Below, one piece after another: positions 53,025-64,000 of a stretch of 64,000 nucleotides of DNA. The translations under genes were made by a program, and so were the position numbers. This DNA is from Malachius bipustulatus. Its lineage: Eukaryota > Arthropoda > Insecta > Coleoptera > Melyridae. The notes beneath the pieces were generated by a model. That model was not told the origin of the DNA, made no database searches, and worked only from the letters and a program-made list of their open reading frames with translations. Each line of letters starts with the position of its first letter. Within the stretch, counting starts at the first letter, position 1. Where the stretch lies: positions 17,827,867 through 17,891,866 of the forward strand of contig OU342630.1 of assembly GCA_910589415.1 (NCBI GenBank). The letters run 5' to 3'.

Positions 53025-53625
53025 ATAAATTGCATAAATAGTGTATTTTTATGCGTTGATTCAATTATGAATATTTTCACCGCTTTTTGAATAGGCTTTC
53101 TGTAATTTTCCATAGTCAGGTCATATTAGTGTAGTGGTTTACTGTGAAAGTTTCATTTCATTGCGTTTGAAAACGTGCCATAAAAAAGATTTTTTAATTT
53201 AACAAAACAAAAAAAAGTGTCAAAATTTAAGAACCTTGCCTCTATGCAGGTCACTGGCTAAATTTATTTCAAAAATTCACTTTAATTCACATTTAAATTC
53301 GAAATAAGTTACAGGGGATTATTGAAAACCGAAAATTTAAGATTTTAGAGACACATACAACATGTAAAAAAATCCAACATCTACGCAATTTTCCTTATCT
53401 GCTTCTTGAAATTCTCGAAGGGTAAAGGTTATTAGTAGGTATAGCTGTTTATAGTGAAAATTTCGGTTCAAATTCTTCAAAAAAGTGCCAATTATTGGTT
53501 GTAGAAATTTAGCCATTTTTACCCTTTTCATACTCACGCCATTTGGTTATTAATTGAAATAATGATTATTTTATTGCAAATAATTTCTCCAATCCTGTTA
53601 ATTTGGTTTAATAGCTATTTATGAT
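53025..53625 (-). repeat. Dispersed repeat R1, copy 2
   Basis: Inverted match to 22800-23490 in several blocks, for instance AATAGTGTATTTTTATGCG (53037) and TTTTCCATAGTCAGGTCATATT (53106). Diverged, non-coding. Confidence 0.6.
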
Positions 53626-56145
53626 ATTAGTGTTAAAAGTTAAGTTTTATGTTGTGAGTGAAAATGTTTGTGAAATGAGCGAAGCGTAGCAAATTGAACA
53701 ATTTCACGAACAAAATAAAATCACTTTTAAGACGAATATCATACAATGGTTTTTGTAAAACTGCCCTATTTTGATAATAAAATAGATGAATAATAATTTA
53801 GAATGACACTCAACTTCAAATTGCATTTTAAAATACTCAGATAAGTACAAGTGTACTATGCATAGCAACCGTTGCCGACGCTATGGTTACTAACAAATGC
53901 TTGTATACAAACAAAAAAGACGCTATAATAATAATTATTATTAATTGCAATTTCCGAACAATTATTATTATTGTCTTGTGTTCTTGACTTAGGTAGGTAC
54001 TTATTTTTTATTAACACGTTTGCCAGTAATAAAAACAATATAAAAAAATCTTATTACATATAATTTTGTCTGATTTCATCATGAGAAAATGTAGTTTAAA
54101 AAGAGAATGTACAGAAAAAGTAGATGAAAAATATTTTTAAACGCTTCCATTTGAACAATCACTTTTAACACTGTCAGCTGACGTTAAAAGTGTGACTTTT
54201 ATTATTAGCAGTTGTACAAAATAGTATATTATTTTATTATATACGGAGGGAAAGTGCATGACACTTTTCATGGCGCGCTCGTGTTTATCAGCCGAACGAA
54301 GTGAGGCTGATGTAGCACTTTTCATGTATTTTTAGAAAATGGTACTAAACTTTGAAGAAAATGCATATAGGCTGAACTTTTTCAGAAATGCGATAGACTT
54401 GTAAAATTTTGCAAAAAAAAACTGCAATTTTCGAACCAAATTTCATTAAATTACATCAATTCGTTCAAAATATACTGCTTATCAAAAATTTCGGCAAAAT
54501 TAATAAATGTAACATCGAAGCGAAGGGCCTCAGAAAAAAAAAAACAGATCCTGAATCGCCTTGAAAAACTACACCTACGCTTAAGCTATGTCGGTCTGCT
54601 GGTGAAACACCATAATATATGAATTAGAGATCCATCCAAAACTTGAAAAAAATAAACTCTCATATTTGAAATAAGAAAGTTGATGTAGTTATTTTGAAAA
54701 AGGACCATTTTGTAAATTACAAAAATATTTAAAAAGAATCGGATGAGTCGTACTTGAACGGTTGAACGGGAGTAGCTGAACGGCATTCGACTTTTTTTGT
54801 TATTTAGAATTCGAGTGAAGCTATTTTGACGCACTAAAAATGAGCAACCCTGTATTATGTGCATGAGGTGAAATCCATCCATGAGAAAAAATCTTTATTC
54901 TTCAACTTATTATTATTAATACTTATTGTAAGTATCTACTTAATTCATAAATTTTATACATACACATCCCAGCTTTTACAGAATTTTTGAAACGTCCATG
55001 GGTGAAGTATAATACATAATATATTAAATTTTTGATAATAATTGCAAATATTTCAATAATCAGCACCTGCAAAGCAAAAGATACTTGATTTATATTTCGA
55101 GTTCAATTCGTTTGCTTACAGCTCTCTCAAAAAGAGATGATAATCAGCAACGTTTAACTTTCCAGTTTCCAATTAAGTTGAAATGTTTTTCTTTATGCGG
55201 AAAATTTTAATTCAATTAGGCAAAGGCGACTTGCCCACTTTCTGCTATTAAAGTTACCGTAGCCCTAAAACTCAAACCAAAGTGTGCAGGAAAGCTAACG
55301 ATTTCCATCCAGATAAAATTCGAGGGATGAATTTTATTGAAGAGACTTTCAACATGATCATTAAAGTTTATGATAGGGTTATTGTAAAATATTATGCTGA
55401 AGATATATAACATATTTGAATTAGGGATTTCCTTTTAAATCCACCATGTACCTACTAGGTACATGGTGGATCATTGATTATTTCGCTGCTAAACGTTAAG
55501 CTGCTAAAAATTTCAAGTCTCTCCGATATACAACAAATTTTTTTTGAAATGTAGTATGTAGGAATAAGCAAACTTCTTGTAATAGATATCTACCTACTCT
55601 TTTTCGAAGTTTTAAAGTCTCCAGAATTCTTAATTAAAATCTGATTCCTGTTCATCTTACTCTAAAGCTACAGCGATAAATTTTGGGCTCACAATCTGAG
55701 GTATTTCTAAATAGTGTGCCATTAGTTGAAGAACGTGTAGAAAAAGCTAAAATATAATGAAAATGTAATTTTGTTCCGAAAATGTTTTTAACCGAGATAC
55801 AGGAGGGTGTTTAGGTGTCGATTTTCGAAACTGTTTTTTTTTTATTTTATCTTTCTACAGAGTGGTCTAGCAATTCTGAATTTTTTGAACAGGTTTTCTA
55901 GTTAATAACCCACATTTGGAAAAATTGTGGGTATAATCGAAGCGCTCAGGCGTAGAAGGTCAATATGTATACCACCTTTTGTCTCATAAAAAATGTAAAG
56001 AGCTTTGAAAATTGAAAAAGATGATTTTCATTTACTTATAACTCATAAATTATTCGTTATATTTTTCTTTTTAAATTAACACTCAGTATGTTAATAATTT
56101 TTGGACACTAAAACACGCAATTTTCAACCAGGAGTTAATTTAATT
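53626..56145. other. No gene seen; small repeats
   Basis: AT-rich. 54545-54615 shares a block with 29025-29105. The 54170-54350 stretch has short inverted words. About 55980-56050 resembles repeat R2 weakly. Open frames here are short and lack motifs. Confidence 0.4.
55441..55469. repeat. Perfect 13-bp hairpin
   Basis: CCACCATGTACCT-ACT-AGGTACATGGTGG. It is a standalone perfect palindrome with a 3-nt loop. No element ends were identified around it. Confidence 0.7.
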
Positions 56146-56370
56146 TCAAAACATAATTGCTCCTTCTCGATTACTTGCTTCAGGTAAACGGCCCTCCATG
56201 TATGCGTTATGCACGCGTAACAATACCTGGTAATCTGGGTAAGCTTCAGGCTGTAGTCCATCTCGACGCGTCACGTGGGTTCGATACAATCTTGCGGCAA
56301 GCCGAGCATTTCATCTTGCATATCCATAGAAGTAATGCATTTCGGCATATTCAGATTGCAAGTAGGACAT
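56146..56370 (-). pseudogene. DUF4817-type transposase N-terminal fragment, with stop
   Basis: From the ATG at 56370 the minus strand reads MSYLQSEYAEMHYFYGYAR, then an in-frame TGA, then NARLAARLYRTHVTRR, and later YQVLLRVHNAYMEGRLP before a TGA at 56148-56146. This is the same HTH domain type as residues 1-60 of the intact transposase at 47691, but it is a clearly different family member. The stop replaces what is normally Gly or Asp in the GYAxGNA turn. No catalytic part follows. Dead fragment of another element. Confidence 0.7.
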
Positions 56371-57666
56371 GGCGATCAAAATAAAGCAAAATGGGTCCGA
56401 AATCTGATGAATGAGCGAGAACTAAGCCCACAATATTTGCTTCAAATCCGTAGTTTGAAGGTATAATTTAAAAGTCCGATTGAACACTAGATTATAACAC
56501 GAAAACTGAAGAATAAAACTACTAAATTAAAAAAAAGATAAATTAAAAAACAAAACTTGTAGGAAATTCGAAGAAGAACGAAGTGAAATACAGATTAGAT
56601 TGCAAATTGAACTTTCTATGTTAAATTTAAGTTCTGTCAGTATTATTTACAATCTGTAACTGTGACAACTGTCAACATTTATCCAATGTATTGCCATACG
56701 AAAATACATAATGAATAGGAATTTCCGTATTTTTCATTTTGCTTTTCTTTACGAGAAGCTATAAAACTGAATGAAATTTGTACGATAGATTGCCAATTGA
56801 AAAGAGAAGTTTTTGAAACATGTGTCAAAACTAAATTACCCCCAAGATTTTTTAACAAGAGCGTTGTTAAGTAAAAGAAAATTTTTCTGCTTCAATATTT
56901 TTTTTATGAATTTTTTTTTTCTAATTATTGTGTCCAATGCACGATATGATAGTCTCCAGGAAATAGACTTAAATGATGATAACTCCCAAACCATCAATTT
57001 TCCGATCACACATATGGGGGTTAGCTCGATGCATATTGAGGTCCTCTATCACCCTGCTTCGTTTGATACATCATGACTTAATCACCCTGTATAATTCTCT
57101 TCGTTATGGAATTACCTATATTTTTATATACATAATTTTTTTGTTACATTGATAAATAAAAAAAAAATTGAGGTTTAAAGTTAAAAATGTGTATTTTTAA
57201 TAAATTTTTGTGTAAATTACATATTTTTTTGCGTTTTAACGCTAGAGCAGAGCACTAGTAGTTTTTTTAAAAACAGTCAATTACCTATGCAGTGGTAAGT
57301 CAATCTTGAACATCCAATAATCCAGTCTCCGGCATGCAATCTACGCGCTAACATGTGCATGTCGGTGCTGTACAATTTTGAATCGACGAATTCGTCAACG
57401 AGTTGAAAACTTGAGCATTTGTTTTGATTTACTGTAATAAAGTCGTGTTACCCCGACTCCATCTATTTTATTTTATTGCTATTTTTCCATTATTTTTAAT
57501 AAATAAAGATCGTTCCGACGGCGTAGGGAGATAGGTAGGACCACCCCGTTTAAGTTATTATTAATTCAGTTAAGTTTTTGCGAATAGTACAGAAATAGGG
57601 TTTGGTAGGTAGATACCTGAAATCGGCGAGGTACTAATAATTTTCATAATTTCATTTAATATTTGC
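56371..57666. other. No gene seen
   Basis: AT-rich. The frame at 56813-57076 has a hydrophobic stretch but no family signal. A TATGATAGTC to CACCCTG string near 57030-57090 may be an isolated element end. The 57300-57560 stretch is unremarkable. Confidence 0.4.
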
Positions 57667-58848
57667 AACGTCCATATATGTACCTACCCTGAATTCGAGC
57701 TATTTTTTTTCGATTAGTTTCTTAAATTTGTCCCTGGTTTCGGCACCAACTAAACCGTTCCCTCTCTAGGTCTCTACAAATTTAGACAAAATTCACTTGT
57801 TTCCCTGGAATTATTTTCTGTGTGCCCTGGTTTGTTACGGTGAAATAAATTTTTCTGGGAGAATATGGTAGGGAACGGTTTAGTTGGTGCCGAAGCCGGG
57901 GACACATTTAAGAAACTAATCGAAAAAAAAATAGCTCGAATTCAGGGTAGGTACATACAGGTTGGTCCAACTTAAAACGTCAGGACTTTACCAAACGATA
58001 GATAACGTTAAAATAATGTCAGTTTCTCTATAACACTTATAGCCGGGAAAGCTTTCTTTTCAAGATACTTTTTTTTTTTTTCAAGATATTTGAAGTTTTG
58101 GGAAAAAAATAATGTTTTGCGAATATTGTCAAAACGGCTGCTTTAAAAAAATTGAAATTTGGCACGCGACATGAGCTAAGTATCTTTCATGATTTACGGC
58201 TTAGGGTGATCAATTGCAAAAACCAGCAGCGGAGATATGGGTGTGCCATCGCCCCTTTTCAAAAAAAAATTGACACTACTGACTCTATATGGCAAATTTA
58301 ATAATACTATTCAATGCCCCATGCTTTTTAGAACAAAAAAGTACTCTCTAATTTTTTTCACAAGGCGCACCACCGTTTTTAAGATAATTCAGGTTTTCTT
58401 AGGTAATATCCGTAGCCATTTTAAGAATAACAGACAAATTCTAATCAAATAACTTTTACTTAAATAATTAAATAACAGAAATAAACAACACCTAACTAAT
58501 GTAACAATTGTCAGTAACCATAGAGTCAGTGGCGTCAATTTTTTTTTTTAAAGATGCGATGACACACCGATATCTCCGCCGCTGGTTTTCGCAAGTTATC
58601 ATCATAAGCCGTAAATCATGAAAGATACTTAGCTCATGCTGGATGCCAAATTTAAATTTTTTTAAAGCAGCCGTTTTGACAATATTCACAAAACATTATT
58701 TTTTTCCCAAAACTTCAACGCCCTGTATCTTGAAAAGGAAGCTTTCCCGGTTATAAGTGTATTAGAGAAACTGGCATTATTTTAACGTTATCTATCGTTT
58801 GGTAAAGTCCTGACGTTTCAAGTTGGACCACCCTGTATATGGACGCCC
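57667..58848. mobile_element. Palindromic element P, copy 1, interrupted by G
   Basis: Left arm CGTCCATATATGTACCTACC (57669 on) runs to GGTTTAGTTGGTGCC-type sequence. The right arm mirrors it to GGGTAGGTACATA at 57957 and resumes after element G with TATATGGACG (58836-58845). The arms pair over about 95 bp, with a loop at about 57766-57871. It is non-coding. That G sits inside the right arm shows the order of insertion. Confidence 0.7.
57958..58835. mobile_element. Fold-back element G, 878 bp, TA-flanked
   Basis: It starts CAGGTTGGTCCAACTT and ends AAGTTGGACCACCCTG, with TA on each side. Arms pair to about 58290 and 58505 (sum 116793), for example CATGATTTACG at 58189 with CGTAAATCATG at 58610. 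The central 200 bp is the loop. It is nested in element P. The left end has lost one base match to CAGGGTG, while the right end keeps it. Confidence 0.85.
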
Positions 58849-58913
58849 AGGTATATTAATTAGTGGTCAGGTCAGGTCAGAAGGAACCTGCGTCTGCAAA
58901 AAGGGGGGCAATG

Positions 58914-59136
58914 TAACGTCCATATTATGTACCTACCCTGAATTCGAGCTATTTTTTTTCGATTAGTTTCTTAAATTTGTCCCTGGTTTCGGCACCAACT
59001 GAACCGTTCCCTACCATATTCTCCCATAAAAAATTATTTCACCGTAACAAACCAGGGCACACAGAAAATAATTCCAGGGAAACAAGTGAATTTTGTCTAA
59101 ATTTGTAGAGACCTAGGTAGGGAACGGTTCATATTA
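58914..59136. repeat. Palindromic element P, copy 2, truncated
   Basis: Left arm nearly identical to copy 1 at 57667, followed by the loop in reversed sense, ending at GGGAACGGTTC. The right arm is missing. A reversed loop is what an oppositely inserted copy would show. Confidence 0.65.
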
Positions 59137-59339
59137 TTAATTTTTTATGAACAGGCTAATTTTTAAGGTAACTGAATCGAGGCAGTTGACTTCAAATTCA
59201 AGCAAGTTATCGACCACTATCGCATTATAAAAACGCCGAAATACACCGGGCCGCAGATAACAGTTTAAATTATCCTTTTTTACGGAGAAAATGTTCTCGA
59301 AAATTTCTATCTCACCAGGAACCGATAGTGGTCGCTATA

Positions 59340-60529
59340 CAGGGTGTCCCATAATATGTGGGCAATCTCCCGGATTTGGGTAAAGTTCGTAAAAATAAAT
59401 GAAAAAATAGCTATAAAATTAATTCCTCAGAGACACCCCTACAAAGATATTAGCTGTTGAAGTTGAGGGTTGAAAATCAATTTTTTGCAATAACTTTTTT
59501 ATTTCTTGACCGATTTTGATAATTTTTGGTGTTATTTTGTATTATTTTGAACTGTTTAGAATAGTGTTTCATAATCTTTGGTAGCACATACATAGACCTC
59601 GGGATGGCATAACCCCCTCATTCACTTGAAAGAAAACAATAAAAATAATAATTTTACAGTTTTTTAAGGTTAATTTTCTTTTTATTTGATATTTTTTACA
59701 TAAAAAATGTGTCTTTATTTATTTCGATAGAGCGAACCGTTATCGAGATAAACGTCCTTCTAATAGTTGATGCGTCGCAGGAACTTTCTAAATTTCAAGT
59801 AAATTTTAACAAAATGGCTGACCTATGACAGTAAATTGAGCAGGAAACAAAATAATAACTTAATTAAATACACGTCAGTGTCAAAGATTTCATTTCATGC
59901 AGATTCAATTCTAACTGATTTTCTGCGTATTCAGCGTTTGTAAAAATCAGTTAGACTTGAATCTGCATGAAATAAAATCTTTGACACTATTTGACGTGTA
60001 TTTAATTAAGTTATTGTTTTGTTTCCTGCTCAATTTACTGTCAAAGGTCAGCCATCTTGTTAAAATTTACTTGAAATTTGAAAAGTTCCTGCGACGCATC
60101 ACCTATTAGAAGGACGTTTATCTCGATAACGGTTCGCTCTATCGAAATAAATAAGGATACATTTTTTACGTAAAAAATATCAAGTAATAAGAAAATTAAC
60201 CTTAAAAAACTGTAAAATTATTATTTTTATTGTTTTCTTTCAAGTGAATGAGGGGGTTATGCCATCCCGAGGTCTATGTATGTGCTACCAAAGATTATGA
60301 AACACTATTCTAAACAGTTCAAAATAATACAAAATAACACCAAAAATTATCAAAATCGGTCAAGAAATAAAAAAGTTATTGCAAAAAATTGATTTTCAAC
60401 CCTCAACTTCAACAGCTAATATCTTTGTAGGGGTGTCTCTGAGGAATTGATTTTATAGCTATTTTTTCATTTATTTTTACGGAATTTACCCAAATCCGGG
60501 AGATTGCCCACATATTATGGGACACCCTA
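59340..60529. mobile_element. Fold-back element H, 1190 bp, TA-flanked
   Basis: It starts CAGGGTGTCCCATAATATG and ends CATATTATGGGACACCCTA, with TA at 59338-59339 and 60530-60531. The arms pair almost to the centre (sum about 119869, with small indels). The loop, around 59925-59945, is only about 20 bp, so it is nearly a perfect 1.2-kb hairpin. No coding. Confidence 0.88.
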
Positions 60530-60879
60530 TAAACCGGGGCCGTGATTTGAAAAATTAATTCCGAATTCTGATCGCCGGTCGTGAAGACGTATTGCCGAGT
60601 AAACCACCGCATCCAATCCGCACCCGTGCATCAGTTTAGGTACCTACCAGGAAGTATCAATAGTTCCTAATTTTCGCCTATTTTACGTTGTTTAGTATGA
60701 CGCGAGTGGTCAATTGTTAGGCCGGGAGTAGTGCAGACAAATACCTACTTAGTGACGAACCTAGACCTGTTGCTGCATAACCAAAGGTAGGTGCTGTTGC
60801 AATTACCATACTACTGCTGCGGTCGATATTTTTCTCCTCTCACTCCTATCGCTCCAGTCCTCATCAGAACCGTCTCCTC

Positions 60880-61400
60880 CTTCCGTTGTTGGTAACAAAG
60901 GCTTCGCTCCTAGTTCACGGTCCATCGCCTGGCATAGCAAGTTTGGATCAGTGCGCCGGGAGTGGTGTCTGGTGCCAGCGGAACAACGGGTTCCTCCGAT
61001 AACCCCCACCTTCTCCGTTGTGGGTAACAAAGGCCTCGCTCTTAGTTCACGGTCCATCGCCTGGCATAGCAAGGGTGGATCAGTGCGCCGGGAGTGGTGT
61101 CTGGTACCCGCGGAACAACGGGCTCCTTCAATAACCCCCTCATCTCTCCGTTGTGGGCAACAAAGGCTTCGCTTCTAGTACACGGTCCATCGCCTGGCAT
61201 AGCAAGGGTGGATCAGTGCATCGGGAGTGGTGTCTGGTACCCGCGGAACAACGGGCCCCCTGACTAACCCGTTCATTTCCACGTTGTGAGCAACAAGGAT
61301 TTCGCTCCTAGTTCACGGTCCATCGCCTGGCATAGCAAGGGTGGATCAGTGTGCTGGGGGTGGCGTCTGGTGCTCGCGGAGCAGCGTATCCCGCCAAAAT
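60880..61400 (+). repeat. Minisatellite, four units of about 133 bp
   Basis: CACGGTCCATCGCCTGGCAT occurs at 60916, 61048, 61181 and 61314, giving steps of 132, 133 and 133. Each unit also holds GTGCGCCGGGAGTGGTGTCTGG-type and GGAACAACGGG blocks. GC-rich relative to the surroundings. Apparent frames in it are by-products. Confidence 0.9.
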
Positions 61401-61982
61401 CGTGCCGGTTCCCCTCCGAATGCGTAGTTGAGATCATTGTGGCCGCACTCCTCACATAACCGCCGAGAACAGCCCGCCTAGTCATTTTTTTATCTAAACC
61501 GATCCAGGCCATTTTTAACCGCCCGTTCGTCATTCCGACGTGTGTACCTACTTATTAGTCGCAACCACCCCTCACGTACCGCTGTGCCCCGTGACCGATT
61601 TGTTATTATTTATTTATTTATACCGATTTATTATTATTGCTCATTGTGTACCTACTCCGATAAATTAATAATAAAAATTGTTAAGTTGAATTCTGTCGTG
61701 TTAATGTTCATCCGTTCTTCATAAATTAATTGACCGACAATCACTCGCTACAGCTTGGCTCCTCGGAGGTGTCAATGCTTTCGGAAAGCGATTTAAGCCC
61801 GCTTTGCCGAACACAATTATTTTAGGGTGGTAACCCCAACTGACCCCTGCCACTTTCCGTTTCTCCACAGAGCTACCCCTGGGACAAGGGTACTATAGCA
61901 GTACCATTGTAATTACGACTCAGGTAAGTGGGAAGATTTGGCGAGAATATCTTCCCAAGGGAGTAAACCCTCAGTAAAAATC

Positions 61983-62000
61983 TGGCGCCCGAGGAACCCG
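61983..62000 (+). promoter_or_regulatory. Possible retroelement primer binding site
   Basis: TGGCGCCCGAGGAACCCG begins like the tRNA-Lys-type TGGCGCCC sites of many LTR elements, then diverges. The sequence to 62090 is GC-richer than the surroundings, like an element leader. No gag follows. Confidence 0.25.
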
Positions 62001-64000
62001 TCCGATCTCCAGGCGATTCCGGACCAGCGAAACGCCACGGACGACTCTGAGGCGGAGTGATAGTTACATTACATTCAATGTGCAACAATAATACGTTTTT
62101 TTTGGTGGATTTAATTTGCTTTTTTAATTTTTTTGGTTAATGTGGAATCATTTTTTTTCTGATCAAATGAAACAAACATTTTTAAAGTCAAACTGATCAG
62201 GTTGTGATCCTCCTTCGACGTGTGATGTCTAATTCTTTTTGGTTTTTCAACGAGCTTGTTCCGCCATTTTTGTGTTGCTATAAATTTTCCAGCAGGATAC
62301 GTGCATTTTAATGCTGCTTTTCCCTTGGAGAAATTCCTGATGATCCTGACGACGTTCACGGATGATGCTATTATTATTCAATGACTTGATACCGCTCGAT
62401 TGTGCCTCCTCGACTTTGCCTGAACTTAGAGATTTTTCACAAAAAAAGCAGTTATTCATTAGTTCATTTCCACTCATGTGCTGTGGAATGCAACAGGAAC
62501 CGCACTGACGAAAACGACAAGAACGAGCGGAGACTGACTGCACTTGTGGCCTCAGTGCAGCGGACTGGTTCTGCTCTCCTACAAATCCAGAATCCAGAAT
62601 GGCGTACAGCGATATTAGGCCAATCCTGTATAGCTGAAAATAATTTTAGGTTATATAACCATACAAACCATACAACTTTTTTTCCACATCTGTTTTCTAT
62701 CTCGAACGGTAAGGCCGCTGGGAACGCTCGACGCACTGTTGCAGGACCCTGTACATTTATCTACATAAGTTAATAGTTGAAAAACTTGAAAGTGTTAAGG
62801 GCTATAGGCAAATTAGTGAAAGTATATTTAATAAAGATCGTATACTGTAAGAAAACTTTCACTAATTTGTATACAGGGTGATCCCGAAATAGCGGACACG
62901 GACAGCACCACATCATCTATTGTGGATTAAATTTTCTAAGTTTTATTTAGTGTTTTCTCCAGTATGGCTCCCTTAAGAAGATATGACCATTTTTGTAGAA
63001 AATAAAGTCACAACACTGCACTGGATACCATTCTTCAGGCAGAAAAATAATGTGTAGGTCTAAAATACCCAGATAGATGTTACCATGGAAACATATGAAA
63101 TGGAAACACAACAAAGCTTAAAACAATAATCGTTGCGGGGATACAAATTCGATAATATTATTCAAAATCTCGAATTAGAACAACGAAGCCACATTGAAAA
63201 ATTTTGTTGAACACAGGGAATAGGTAAACTTTGAATGCCCGTAATTCCGTTCCCGATAATAAAAAAAGCAAACACTATCATTATAGTTACTCTCTGTACA
63301 CTGAGAGTTGTCCGTTGTCATGCCGCACTGATTCTGACTAAACAATTTCATTTAATTCGATTTGAATCGTACACTTATTTCTAAGTCGAACCAGATGTGG
63401 TATCGCAGTTCGTGTCAGTGGCGTGTGTTGAGGAATAATGAATATCCTATAAATATATTATTTCGACAAGTTATTGACGAAGTAGAGCCTTGCAACTTTT
63501 TGATAACAAATATATATAATGCAAGTAAATAAGAATGATAATAATTATTATTGTTATCATCATGATAGAAATATCATGTCACCTACCTGCTGGTTGCCGT
63601 TTAAAAGAAAGAATAACACCTCCGTTTTCTTATTTGCAAGTAAAATATTCCAGCAATTTTACTACAAGACCACGTACTAGGGAGTTCAATCGTTTCCCAG
63701 GCAAAACAAGGAAATAGATTTTTAGGCATTCGCGAAATTAAGTTACTCATAGTTTATCACACCGTACAATATTACAGGTAGGTAATTCTGCTAATTTCGT
63801 ATTAAAAACGTTTCAAATCACAACAAAAACCTTATTTAGTATATTTATCGCTGACACTGACACTTGAGAGTAGCGACGATCGTAATATCGTATCAATCTA
63901 AGCGTATCAAGACGCGAGTCGATACTTCCGTCTCACTCTCGCTCATCTTTTTAGAATTGCTGACGATTCAAACGTATTTCTGACAATACGTCCCATTTTA
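62001..64000. other. No gene seen; one lone element end
   Basis: 62874 starts TA-CAGGGTGATCCCGAAA, an end of the CAGGGTG type whose partner was not found before the window closes. The short frames at 62247-62773 overlap each other on both strands and have no motif. The 63870-63950 stretch is less AT-rich and could be host promoter sequence, but nothing is diagnostic. Confidence 0.4.

Larger units (their letters stand above)
58912..61980 (+). repeat. Candidate third long LTR, with inserts
   Basis: A purine tract AAAAAGGGGGG (58898-58908) precedes TGTAACG at 58912. TATAAAAACGCC lies at 59226 with AGATAACAGTTT about 30 nt on. A 133-bp minisatellite follows at 60880-61400, and a TGGCGCC primer-site-like string at 61983. 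Element H and element P copy 2 are inserted within. The plan (TATA then tandem repeats in the leader) matches the intact Gypsy LTR. A purine tract before and a primer site after the same LTR would need a tandem or recombined element. The edges are weak because TGTAACG may belong to element P. Confidence 0.25.

Noticed and set aside
58914..59136. Reversed loop in P copy 2, as if flipped by recombination
   Set aside because: Insertion of the whole palindrome in the opposite sense gives the same result, so no flip need be assumed.
62247..62773. Three overlapping frames of 90-123 aa on both strands
   Set aside because: They overlap in antisense with no recognisable motif, and the region looks like ordinary AT-rich spacer.

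Overview
The window reads as intergenic, transposon-packed DNA from an arthropod nucleus, most likely an insect. It is AT-rich, has no confident intact host gene, and holds an errantivirus remnant, Gypsy, LINE and Penelope-like retroelements, Tc1/mariner-type and hAT-type DNA transposons, and many palindromic (fold-back) elements flanked by TA. I cannot name the species.

Layout. 1-2263: 3' end of an errantivirus-like element (Pol tail, full env, short 3' LTR). 2311-4078: a direct duplication ending in hairpins. 4175-16633: a complete, apparently intact Gypsy retrotransposon on the minus strand, with two 3504-bp LTRs, TTAC target duplications, a tRNA-His-type primer site, gag, pol and a third overlapping ORF. 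Gag and pol are joined by a textbook -1 frameshift signal (GGGAAAC, 7-nt spacer, hairpin). Each LTR carries 12 copies of one motif just downstream of its TATA box. 16637-25968: a small MITE, a Penelope-like RT remnant, a decayed retroelement tail with CCHC and nuclease-like motifs, and a tyrosine-recombinase-like fragment.

26110-33575: fold-back elements and a 5'-truncated LINE split by a 1684-bp fold-back with 807-bp arms. 36021-42540: a polyalanine mini-ORF, a tRNA-like SINE head, a weak hammerhead-like motif and a probable decayed long LTR. 43037-43631: another fold-back. 44145-52655: a three-level nest, in which a minus-strand LINE is split by a 4707-bp Tc1/mariner-like element with an intact 350-aa transposase, itself carrying a 1756-bp non-autonomous hAT element with an 8-bp target duplication. 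56146-60529: a second, broken DUF4817-type transposase fragment and further nested palindromes. 58912-62000: a possible third long LTR with a 133-bp minisatellite.

The most notable theme is a set of TA-flanked palindromes whose ends match, exactly or nearly, the CAGGGTG end of the 4707-bp autonomous element. This suggests one transposase system, or a set of related ones, moving a diverse population of fold-backs. The second theme is the architecture of the long LTRs: TATA box, then tandem motif arrays in the transcribed leader.
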